DNA from: Steromphala cineraria
Lineage: Eukaryota > Mollusca > Gastropoda > Trochida > Trochidae
Direction of reading: 5' to 3'
DNA length: 64,000 nucleotides
Assembly (NCBI GenBank): GCA_916613615.1
Contig: OU744723.1
Coordinates: forward strand, 62,504,239 to 62,568,238
Positions 1-10,500 of the stretch are shown in pieces; position 1 is the first letter of the stretch; every line of letters starts with the position of its first letter. A model generated the notes under the pieces. That model was given only the letters and a program-made list of their open reading frames with translations, was not told where the DNA came from and did no database searches. The translations under genes and the position numbers were made by a program.

Positions 1-3000
1 TTCTGACTGTTGTGATCGCATGTCCTCTTTTAGACCATTATGGCTGAATGCAGGAACATTTCTGACTGTTGTGATCGCATGTCCTCTTTTAGACCATTAT
101 GGCTGAATGCAGGAACATTTCTGACTCTTGTGATCGCATGTCCTCTTTTAGACCATTATGGCTGAATGCAGGAACATTTCTGACTGTTGTGATCGCATGT
201 CCTCTTTTAGACCATTATGGCTGAATGCAGGAACATTTCTGACTGTTGTGATCGCATGTCCTCTTTTAGACCATTATGGCTGAATGCAGGAACATTTCTG
301 ACTGTTGTGATCACATGTCCTCTTTTAGACCATTATGGCTGAATGCAGGAACATTTCTGACTGTTGTGATCGCATGTCCTCTTTTAGACCATTATGGCTG
401 AATGCAGGAACATTTCTGACTCTTGTGATCGCATGTCCTCTTTTAGACCATTATGGCTGAATGCAGGAACATTTCTGACTGTTGTGATCGCATGTCCTCT
501 TTTAGACCATTATGGCTGAATGCAGGAACATTTCTGACTGTTGTGATCGCATGTCCTCTTTTAGACCATTATGGCTGAATGCAGGAACATTTCTGACTGT
601 TGTGATCGCATGTCCTCTTTTAGACCATTATGGCTGAATGCAGGAACATTTCTGACTGTTGTGATCGCATGTCCTCTTTTAGACCATTATGGCTGAATGC
701 AGGAACATTTCTGACTGTTGTGATCGCATGTCCTCTTTTAGACCATTATGGCTGAATGCAGGAACATTTCTGACTGTTGTGATCGCATGTCCTCTTTTAG
801 ATCAATATGGCTGAATGCAGGAACATTTCTGACTGTTGTGATCGCATGTCCTCTTTTAGACCATTATGGCTGAATGCAGGAACATTTCTGACTGTTGTGA
901 TCGCATGTCCTCTTTTAGACCATTATGGCTGAATGCAGGAACATTTCTGACTGTTGTGATCGCATGTCCTCTTTTAGATCAATATGGCTGAATGCAGGAA
1001 CATTTCTGACTGTTGTGATCGCATGTCCTCTTTTAGACCATTATGGCTGAATGCAGGAACATTTCTGACTGTTGTGATCGCATGTCCTCTTTTAGACCAT
1101 TATGGCTGAATGCAGGAACATTTCTGACTGTTGTGATCGCATGTCCTCTTTTAGACCATTATGGCTGAATGCAGGAACATTTCTGACCGTTGTGATCACA
1201 TGTCCTCTTTTAGACCATTATTGCTGAATGCAGGAACATTTCTGACCGTTGTGATCGCATGTCCTCTTTTAGACCATTATGGCTGAATGCAGGAACATTT
1301 CTGACCGTTGTGATCACATGTCCTCTTTTAGACCATTATGGCTGAATGCAGGAACATTTCTGACTGTTGTGATCGCATGTCCTCTTTTAGACCATTATGG
1401 CTGAATGCAGGAACATTTCTGACCGTTGTGATCACATGTCCTCTTTTAGACCATTATGGCTGAATGCAGGAACATTTCTGACTGTTGTGATCGCATGTCC
1501 TCTTTTAGACCATTATGGCTGAATGCAGGAACATTTCTGACTGTTGTGATCACATGTCCTCTTTTAGACCATTATGGCTGAATGCAGGAACATTTCTGAC
1601 TGTTGTGATCGCATGTCCTCTTTTAGACCATTATGGCTGAATGCAGGAACATTTCTGACTGTTGTGATCACATGTCCTCTTTTAGACCATTATGGCTGAA
1701 TGCAGGAACATTTCTGACTGTTGTGATCGCATGTCCTCTTTTAGACCATTATGGCTGAATGCAGGAACATTTCTGACTGTTGTGATCGCATGTCCTCTTT
1801 TAGACCATTATGGCTGAATGCAGGAACATTTCTGACTGTTGTGATCACATGTCCTCTTTTAGACCATTATGGCTGAATGCAGGAACATTTCTGACTGTTG
1901 TGATCGCATGTCCTCTTTTAGACCATTATGGCTGAATGCAGGAACATTTCTGACTGTTGTGATCGCATGTCCTCTTTTAGACCATTATGGCTGAATGCAG
2001 GAACATTTCTGACTGTTGTGATCGCATGTCCTCTTTTAGACCATTATGGCTGAATGCAGGAACATTTCTGACTGTTGTGATCACATGTCCTCTTTTAGAC
2101 CATTATGGCTGAATGCAGGAACATTTCTGACTGTTGTGATCACATGTCCTCTTTTAGACCATTATGGCTGAATGCAGGAACATTTCTGACTGTTGTGATC
2201 GCATGTCCTCTTTTAGACCATTATGGCTGAATGCAGGAACATTTCTGACTGTTGTGATCGCATGTCCTCTTTTAGACCATTATGGCTGAATGCAGGAACA
2301 TTTCTGACTGTTGTGATCGCATGTCCTCTTTTAGACCATTATGGCTGAATGCAGGAACATTTCTGACTGTTGTGATCACATGTCCTCTTTTAGACCATTA
2401 TTGCTGAATGCAGGAACATTTCTGACTGTTGTGATCGCATGTCCTCTTTTAGACCATTATGGCTGAATGCAGGAACATTTCTGACTGTTGTGATCGCATG
2501 TCCTCTTTTAGACCATTATGGCTGAATGCAGGAACATTTCTGACTGTTGTGATCGCATGTCCTCTTTTAGACCATTATGGCTGAATGCAGGAACATTTCT
2601 GACTGTTGTGATCGCATGTCCTCTTTTAGACCATTATGGCTGAATGCAGGAACATTTCTGACTGTTGTGATCGCATGTCCTCTTTTAGACCATTATGGCT
2701 GAATGCAGGAACATTTCTGACTGTTGTGATCGCATGTCCTCTTTTAGACCATTATGGCTGAATGCAGGAACATTTCTGACTGTTGTGATCGCATGTCCTC
2801 TTTTAGACCATTATGGCTGAATGCAGGAACATTTCTGACCGTTGTGGTCGCATGTCCTCTTTTAGACCATTATGGCTGAATGCAGGAACATTTCTGACCG
2901 TTGTGATCACATGTCCTCTTTTAGACCATTATGGCTGAATGCAGGAACATTTCTGACCGCTGTGATCGCATGTCCTCTTTTAGACCATTATGGCTGAATG

Positions 3001-3250
3001 CAGGAACATTTCTGACCGTTGTGATCACATGTCCTCTTTTAGACCATTATGGCTGAATGCAGGAACATTTCTGACTGTTGTGATCACATGTCCTCTTTTA
3101 GACCATTATGGCTGAATGCAGGAACATTTCTGACTGTTGTGATCACATGTCCTCTTGTAGACCATTATGGCTGATTGCAGGAACATTTCTGACTGTTGTG
3201 ATCGCATGTCCTCTTTTAGATCAATATGATTGAATGCAGGAACATTTCTG
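1..3250. repeat. 59-bp satellite array, homogeneous part
   Basis: About 55 head-to-tail copies of a 59-bp unit run from the left edge. Each unit contains TGTCCTCTTTTAGACCATTA and GCAGGAACATTTCTGAC. Copies are nearly identical. Most differences are at two places: GATCGCATG versus GATCACATG, and GACTGTTG versus GACCGTTG; a rarer variant has GATCAATATGG. The period is not a multiple of three and no long ORF runs through it. The next exon downstream starts in phase 1, so upstream exons must lie beyond the left edge and the array is probably intronic. Confidence 0.95.
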
Positions 3251-4245
3251 ACCATTGTTATCGCATGTTCTCTTTGATGCCGCTTTGGTTAAATGCAACA
3301 ACTTTTTGTCTCTTGTGACCGCATACCCTGTTTTAGACCGTTATGGCTAAATGCAACAACATATCTGTCTCTTGTAACAATAAGCCCTCTTTCAGGGTCT
3401 AATGTTGAAAGTAGCAACATTTCTGGCTCTTGTAACCGCATGCCCTCTTTTAAACCATTTTGGCTAAATGCAATAACATTTCTTACTCTCTGAACCCGTA
3501 TCCTCTTTAGACTGTTATTCTCAAATGCAGCTTCCTCTTGTGACCACAAGCCCTCTTTCAGACTGTTAAAGCTAAATGTTGCCAAATGTTTTACTCTTTT
3601 GACAGCGAGCCCTTTTTAGACCATAAAGGCGAAATGCAACAACAATTCTGACTCTTGTTACTACAAGCCCTCCTTCCGACTGCTATGCTTATAAGCAGCA
3701 ACATTTGTGACCCTTGCGACCACATGCCCTTTTTTTTTTTTGTTGATTTTGTATTCTTGCGACCACATGCCCTTTTTAGACCATTATGACTAAATGCAGC
3801 AACATTTGTGACTTTTGCGTCTGCTCCTTAAAAACTGTTATGGTTAAATGCTGCAACATTTGTGACTGTTTTGACCAAGTGCCCTTTTCTAGACAGTTAA
3901 TAGCAAATATAGCAACATCTGTGACACTTGTGACCTCTTGTAGTCTTGAAAACCGCTATGGCTGAAGGCAGTTACATTTCTGATTCTTGCAACCACAAGC
4001 CCCCTTTTGGACCGTTGCGGCTAATTGCAGCAACATTTGTGATTCTTTTGACTATAGGCCTTCTTTAGACCGTTACTATTAAAGGTAGACACATTTGTGA
4101 CTCTTGTGACTGTGTGCTTTCTTTAAGACCATTCTGAATAAATGCAACATTTGTGACCGCTTGTCTTCTCTGAGACAGTTATTGTTAAATGCACTAACAT
4201 CTGTGACATTTTGTGAGGTTCTATTCAAGAAAGATGAAAGACCAC
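3251..4245. repeat. Decayed edge of the 59-bp satellite
   Basis: The 59-bp unit continues for roughly 17 diverged copies, recognisable by recurring GACC-(N)-TTATGGCTAAATGCA-like and AACATTTGTGAC-like blocks. Divergence increases to the right until the unit can no longer be recognised near 4245. A T-run of about 13 sits at 3729-3741. Degenerate array edges next to a homogeneous core are what unequal exchange produces. Short ORFs on either strand here are translations of the repeat, not genes. Confidence 0.85.
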
Positions 4246-4538
4246 TTACAATAAATATTCTTACTATCACTGGTTATTTGAAAGTGTTGCTGGTTGCTTG
4301 AGAAGTTGATGTTTTTTTTTGGATCAATCAACCTCTTTGCTTAAACATTGTGTTACTGAAAACATATAAAGATGCTAAGTTGATGGTTTTATGTGGATCA
4401 ACCAAAAATCAATTGGCTAAAACTTTTAATAACTACAAAAATTTAAAGAGGATGTTTTGTTTGATAAGTTGATGGTTTTATGTACAGACTACAAAGAACA
4501 AATAACTTCATATCATATGACAATGGTTCAAGTTTCAG
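4246..4538. other. Intron end, no other feature
   Basis: AT-rich sequence between the satellite and the first exon. A short motif GTTGATGGTTTTATGT occurs twice (near 4380 and 4466). It ends in a plausible splice acceptor, AAGTTTCAG, at 4530-4538. Nothing else is recognised. Confidence 0.5.
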
Positions 4539-4763
4539 TATCCCGACCCTGCCCTGAGAACTGCAAGAAGGTTCCGTCCCTCCCCACGTGTAACACAGAC
4601 CCACAAATCTGCTCTCGAGGTTGTGTTTCTGGTTACCATGGAGACACGTGCAACAGGAAGTGTGACCTCAACTGTGAGGGGGGAACATGTCAACAGCTAG
4701 ATGGTACTTGTACCTGTAGTCCTGGATACGCCTTCAACACAGGCACTTGTCATCCCCATAAAG
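4539..4763 (+). CDS. EGF-like exon of a transmembrane receptor (partial gene)
   Basis: Exon of 225 bp, phase 1 at both ends, bounded by acceptor TTTCAG and donor G|GTAAAT. The translation has regularly spaced cysteines and the blocks SGYHGDTC, KCDLNCEGGTC and GTCTCSPGYAF, typical of EGF modules in MEGF10/SCARF-like scavenger receptors. Phase 1-1 exons are the standard arrangement for extracellular modules and allow shuffling. The ORF runs upstream into the acceptor and has an ATG at 4457, but that part lacks EGF features and is taken as intron. Signal peptide and earlier modules are presumably upstream of the window. The family call is inference from cysteine pattern and context. A disulfide-rich extracellular, ligand-binding role is likely; the ligand is unknown. 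Confidence 0.75.
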
Positions 4764-6084
4764 GTAAATCAACAAACTCAATAATTTCGGTAAAGACCTA
4801 AAAGTCTTTGTTTTACCCATAAGTGTCATATTTTTAATAGTAGCACATGTGCATATATCACTTTTGCCTACCAACGATTGTTGTAGAGCCACTTCCCGTA
4901 TATGTACGTCTGTGACGTCATAAAACCATTGTTCATGACGTCACTGTCGCCGGTCGTCACAGGGGATGTCAATGAATTGGCCGATTGTCACACGAACTTA
5001 TCCCTACGTGTACCTTTTGTGTAGACATCGGGTCCATCGTATGGTCATCGTGTAGTCATCCCATAGCGTTCGTATAATCTTTGCCTCAAACTGCAGGCAA
5101 ACACTGACCCCAAGCTCACGCGAAGTCATACGATGGTTTACTAAATGGCCACAAGAGGTCAAAAGACCTGCCGGTTGCCCTCGAGTTGACCATTTTAGCC
5201 ATCGTGTTGACCATTTTAGCCATTGTGTTAACTATTTTAGACATCGTGTTGACTATTTTAGACATTGTGTTGACTATTTTCGCGAAGGCGTAGTGTTCGG
5301 ATTGGTCGAGCGGCTGATTTCAGAGTTGAGCCGGACGACCCGCCCTACCAGCCAATCTTAGATCAACCTTATGATAACTTCCAACCAAATGATAAGAAAC
5401 ATAGTGATTTCTTTTCAATCAAAAAACTAAAACTAGTTCATACAATCAAAATGAAATCCATTTAATAATATTTTTCTTATTAGTATCAAAAGCAAGATTT
5501 ACTTTTCAAAATGCACACTGTTATTGAAAACAGGCCATAAACTTTCATATGTTTTTCCGTTCACACCTTGAATGAGCGACTTGGAACTGTTTGTGACACC
5601 GAATTTGATTGATCAAATCGCTAATTCTTTATTTGCACACAAAAGGTCACCCGGACGAACTCTCTAAATGATCAATCTTGGATCAACAGTATGACCTAAT
5701 ATAAAACCTGTTGATCTAAATTTATTTAGATTGGTATGTGAATTACATTTGACATTTGGAAATGGTTTTAATTTACCTTCACTGTCACTTTACAAAAGCA
5801 ATTTGCATTACAAGGATACATTGAAGAAGTTGTTTTATCTTGTCAACAGACAGCATTGATACAGACAAATGTGACTTTCACAATATCATTAAGTGTCGCA
5901 TTAGCATTCGTTGACTCTGTGATAGAAGAAACATATTCAGTAATTGGATACATTAATATCAATTCATTGAAATCACGTTTTCTGCTTTTATTCGTTAAAG
6001 AACAAATTTTAAGTTAAATAATTATGTTGTTTGAATTACGAAGGTCATTTGTATGAAATCATGTATTTATTCTATTGTATCCAG
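4764..6084 (+). other. Intron of the EGF receptor gene
   Basis: A 1321-bp intron from GTAAAT to TGTATCCAG. It contains two TGACGTCA palindromes (around 4913-4943), a 21-bp tandem repeat at 5196-5283, and short GATCAAC-type motifs near 5350, 5680 and 5710 that look like old MITE pieces. I see no coding sequence. Confidence 0.6.
5196..5283. repeat. 21-bp tandem repeat
   Basis: About four copies of a 21-bp unit beginning GTTGACCATTTTAGCCATC, with graded changes (GACCATTTTAGCC to GACTATTTTAGAC). It lies in an intron. Confidence 0.8.
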
Positions 6085-6681
6085 GTGTGAAATGTGAATC
6101 CAATAACTATTGTTTGAACAACTTATGTGTATCGGCTACCAGAAGAGACTGTTTGGAAGGGTGCAAACCTGGATGGTTTGGGAAGTTTTGTCAGGAACGT
6201 TGTTCAGACAATTGTTTCTGTGACGAAGAGTTGGGCAACTGTACGAGCTGTATCCAAGGAAGGTATGGAGCAGACTGTGGGTCTCCCTGTAGTGTGGGTT
6301 GTGATGACAAGAGTTGTGATATGATGTCCGGACACTGTACAAGCTGTATACCAGGGTGGTATGGGGCAGATTGTGGGTCTCCCTGTAGTGCGGGTTGTGT
6401 GGACAAGACGTGCCACAAAGAGGGTAGATGTAGTAGAGGTTGTAGTAAGGGATTCTATGGAGAGAAGTGTCAGTTCTCATGCCCAAAGCACTGTTTTGAT
6501 GATGAGTGTGATAAGGAAGGGATCTGTGTTACCTGTCACAAATGCACAGAAAACGCCTGTTATATGATACCAGACGAATGCATCAATGGATGTCTCAGTG
6601 GCTACCACGGATCCATCTGTAACCTGACCTGTGAGAACTGTAAAGAGTGTGACCAGGACACTGGGGATTGTTCACGTACAG
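6085..6681 (+). CDS. Multi-EGF exon of the transmembrane receptor
   Basis: A 597-bp exon, phase 1 at both ends, between TGTATCCAG and G|GTACAG. It encodes about 199 residues with roughly 40 cysteines in EGF/laminin-type spacing. Blocks such as GWFGKFC, GRYGADCGSPC, GWYGADCGSPC, GFYGEKC and GYHGSIC mark the ends of four to five modules. The GRYGADCGSPC and GWYGADCGSPC modules are close to each other in DNA as well, so one arose by recent internal duplication. Candidate N-glycosylation sites include NCTS and NLTC. The reading frame joins the previous and next exons without a break. The pattern resembles MEGF10/11 and SCARF ectodomains; orthology cannot be set from sequence alone. Confidence 0.85.
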
Positions 6682-6821
6682 GTACAGTATTACATTTATG
6701 TACCTCACTTGTCAGTTTGAAGAAAACAAGACATTTGGAGATACTGGGGTTATAATATCAACGAACTGATAATAATTGACTAATTAAGAACCAAAACATC
6801 AAGATTTCTAGTAAGTAATTA

Positions 6822-7040
6822 GCAGTAGTGCAGTACAATCCTGGGTTGGAGGGGTGGTGGGTGGTAGTTAGCAGTGATGTTTCAATGTAGATGTTGACAT
6901 GTATCAGACGAGAAGGGAGAGTGGAGCTCAGTACAGTCTTGGGTATGAGGGTTGGGTGGTAGTTAGCAGTGATGTATCAATGTAGATGTTGACATGTTTC
7001 AGACGAGAAGGAAGAAGGGAGCTCAGTACAGTTCTGGGTT
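6822..7040 (+). repeat. 95-bp tandem duplication around the TM-exon acceptor
   Basis: Sequence including TAGTTAGCAGTGATGT, a CAG acceptor, ACGAGAAGG and GGAGCTCAGTACAG is repeated with a 95-bp offset (the block starting 6866 recurs at 6961). A further partial copy of the CAGTACA-TCTGGGTTGGAGG part is at 6830-6853. The right-hand copy is the functional start of the transmembrane exon, so the intron carries degenerate copies of that exon's 5' part. Confidence 0.7.
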
Positions 7041-7111
7041 GGAGGGGGCGTGGCTGTTGTCGTCCTCATCATCATTGCAGTAAGCTTCTACATGTCTCGA
7101 CGCTTGAAAGG
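7003..7111 (+). CDS. Transmembrane exon of the EGF receptor
   Basis: A 109-bp exon between acceptor ACATGTTTCAG and donor GG|GTAAGT, phase 1 in and phase 2 out, too short to show as an independent ORF. It starts D-EKEEGSSVQ, then a hydrophobic stretch FWVGGGVAVVVLIIIAVSFY, then the basic stop-transfer MSRRLK. This is a single-pass type I membrane anchor: EGF modules outside, the long tail exon inside. Frame continuity with 6681 on one side and 7549 on the other supports the exon. It is preceded by a duplicated, degenerate copy of its own 5' end. Confidence 0.85.
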
Positions 7112-7548
7112 GTAAGTGATCCACAGCCATAACCGTTATGATTTATCACGATCATGAAGTTCAAAAACTTAAGTAAGCGATTAATAAGTTTATGAATGGC
7201 AATAGAGGATTTTTATCCATCACGTGTGTCTTGGAACTGGAAGAGATACTTTGAAGAATATTCATTTGACCAATAAACGCCATACAGAAAGTCATTTCAA
7301 AGATTGCAACCATAATTTGGTCAGTTAGATCTGTGATCATATGAGTAATATTGCAGCCAGGCCCTCATACAAAAATTCAGATCATTTGTCTAACTTGTTA
7401 AAATAATAGTTGACCAAGGAACCCAATGTCGTGTAAAAAGCCAATGACACTTAAATGAAAACAAGTTGTTACCACAATTTCCTTCCTAATCTAACGAATA
7501 CAAAAGTGACATCCATTATTGAGAAACAGTAAGTATCTTCTCCTGCAG
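7112..7548 (+). other. Intron of the EGF receptor gene
   Basis: A 437-bp intron from GTAAGT to CTTCTCCTGCAG. No repeat or coding signal is seen. Confidence 0.6.
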
Positions 7549-10500
7549 GATGCACGGCGTGGTCTACGAAGCCGTCAAGTGGAGGAGGAGGACTCCTTCT
7601 GTTCTACAGGATGCTGGACCCGCTCCTGCTCCTGGACACATTCAACTGGAAGAAGAGGTGTCAGCAACTCCTCCAAGGGTTTGCCCAATCCAACCGACCA
7701 GACAAACCAGCTACCTCAGACCTCGACTCAGTGTCACCGGACACAACCTTCAAGTCCAGCCCCAGTTGCAGGCTGCTGGAGTGGCTGATCAACAGGAAGA
7801 CGAGCTCCAGGCGGCAGCTGCTCCTCCTTCACACAGACTACTACACGATCTACAACGAAGCTCTAATGAATTCGACAGACCCGGCAGCTATACGCTGCCG
7901 AGCTACATCGAGATCAACGAGGAGCTGATGGACCACCTTCCACAACCCCCTCAAGGAGATGCAGCACCTGCTCCTGTGGTCAACAACTCCTCATTCTCTG
8001 TAGTAGCTGATGTGCACGCAACTGATCAAGTCATCAACATTCCGCTAATAGCAGAGTCCTTTGATCCACCGGAACCTGGTGACTCTTCACCTGACTGGGA
8101 ACCACCAGAAAACTACGATCATCCATTTCCAGAATTCAAGCCCCGAAACAAATCTGCTTCGTCCGGTTGCACACAAGTTGATGATGATTCTAAGATTATA
8201 CCATCAGGGGAGCGTCCACTTATCATAGCAAGACCTGCAAGCTACATCAAACCTCAACACAGTGGCAGCGCAATACGATTTCAACAACATATGTTATCTC
8301 CTAGGGTGCCTGATCAACACAGTGACGACACAGTCCCACCTCAACAACGTATGTTATCTCCCATGGTGTCTGATCAACACTGTGAAGTCAGAGTCCCAAC
8401 TCAACAATATATGTTACCTCCCAGGGTGTCTGATCAACACAATGACGTCACAGACCCGACTCAACAACATATGTTATCTCCCAGGATGTCTGATCAACAC
8501 AGTGACGTCAGAGTCCCAACTCAACAATATATGTTATCTCCCAGGGTGTCTGATCAACACAGTGACGTCACAGACCCGACTCAACAACATATGTTATCTC
8601 CTAGGGTGCCTGATCAACACAGTGACGACACAGTCCCACCTCAACAACGTATGTTATCTCCCATGGTGTCTGATCAACACTGTGAAGTCAGAGTCCCAAC
8701 TCAACAATATATGTTACCTCCCAGGGTGTCTGATCAACACAATGACGTCACAGACCCGACTCAACAACATATGTTATCTCCTAGGGTGCCTGATCAACAC
8801 AGTGACGACACAGTCCCACCTCAACAACGTATGTTATCTCCCATGGTGTCTGATCAACACTGTGAAGTCAGAGTCCCAACTCAACAATATATGTTACCTC
8901 CCAGGGTGTCTGATCAACACAATGACGTCACAGACCCGACTCAACAACATATGTTATCTCCTAGGGTGTCTGATCAACACAGTGACGACACAGTCCCAAC
9001 TCAACAACATATGTTATCTCCCAGGGTGTCTGATCAACACAGTGATGTCAGAGTCCCAACTCAACAACATATGTTATCTCCCAGGGTGTCTGATCAACAC
9101 AGTGACGTCACAGTCCCAACTCAACAACATATGTTATCTCCCAGGGTGTCTGATCAACGCAGTGACGTCAGAGTCCCAACTCAACAACATATGTTATCTC
9201 CCAGGATGTCTGATCAACGCAGTGACGTCACAGTCCCAACTCAACAACATATGTTATCTCCCAGTGTGTCTGATCAACACAGTGACGTCAGAGTCCCAAC
9301 TCAACAACATATGTTATCTCCCAGGGTGTCTGATCAACGCAGTGACGTCAGAGTCCCAACTCAACAACATATGTTATCTCCCAGGGTGTCTGATCAACAC
9401 AGTGACGTCACAGTCCCAACTCAACAACATATGTTATCTCCCAGTGTGTCTGATCAACACAGTGACGACACAGTACCAACTCAACAACATATGTTATCTC
9501 CCAGAGTGTCTGATCAACACAGTGACGTCACAGTCCCAACTCAACAACATATGTTATCTCCTAGGGTGCCTGATCAACACAGTGACGACACAGTCCCAAC
9601 TCAACAACATATGTTATCTCCCATGGTGTCTGATCAACACTGTGAAGTCAGAGTCCCAACTCAACAATATATGTTATCTCCCAGGGTGTCTGATCAACAC
9701 AGTGACGTCACAGACCCGACTCAACAACATATGTTATCTCCTAGGGTGTCTGATCAACACAGTGACGACACAGTCCCACCTCAACAACGTATGTTATCTC
9801 CCATGGTGTCTGATCAACACTGTGAAGTCAGAGTCCCAACTCAACAATATATGTTACCTCCCAGGGTGTCTGATCAACACAATGACGTCACAGACCCGAC
9901 TCAACAACATATGTTATCTCCTAGGGTGTCTGATCAACACAGTGACGACACAGTCCCAACTCAACAACATATGTTATCTCCCAGGGTGTCTGATCAACAC
10001 AGTGATGTCAGAGTCCCAACTCAACAACATATGTTATCTCCCAGGGTGTCTGATCAACACAGTGACGTCACAGTCCCAACTCAACAACATATGTTATCTC
10101 CCAGGGTGTCTGATCAACGCAGTGACGTCAGAGTCCCAACTCAACAACATATGTTATCTCCCAGGATGTCTGATCAACGCAGTGACGTCACAGTCCCAAC
10201 TCAACAACATATGTTATCTCCCAGTGTGTCTGATCAACACAGTGACGTCAGAGTCCCAACTCAACAACATATGTTATCTCCCAGGGTGTCTGATCAACGC
10301 AGTGACGTCAGAGTCCCAACTCAACAACATATGTTATCTCCCAGGGTGTCTGATCAACACAGTGACGTCACAGTCCCAACTCAACAACATATGTTATCTC
10401 CCAGTGTGTCTGATCAACACAGTGACGACACAGTACCAACTCAACAACATATGTTATCTCCCAGAGTGTCTGATCAACACAGTGACGTCACAGTCCCAAC

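Noticed and set aside
1..3250. CRISPR-like array
   Set aside because: Units are contiguous with no unique spacers, and the setting is a eukaryotic intron. It is a satellite.
4457..4538. ATG at 4457 as start of a small secreted EGF protein
   Set aside because: The 27 codons before the acceptor lack a signal peptide and any EGF feature, and the phase 1 acceptor and donor around 4539-4763 fit an internal exon.
6136..6486. Minus-strand ORFs over the EGF exon
   Set aside because: Shadows of a cysteine-rich plus-strand exon with in-frame splice sites.
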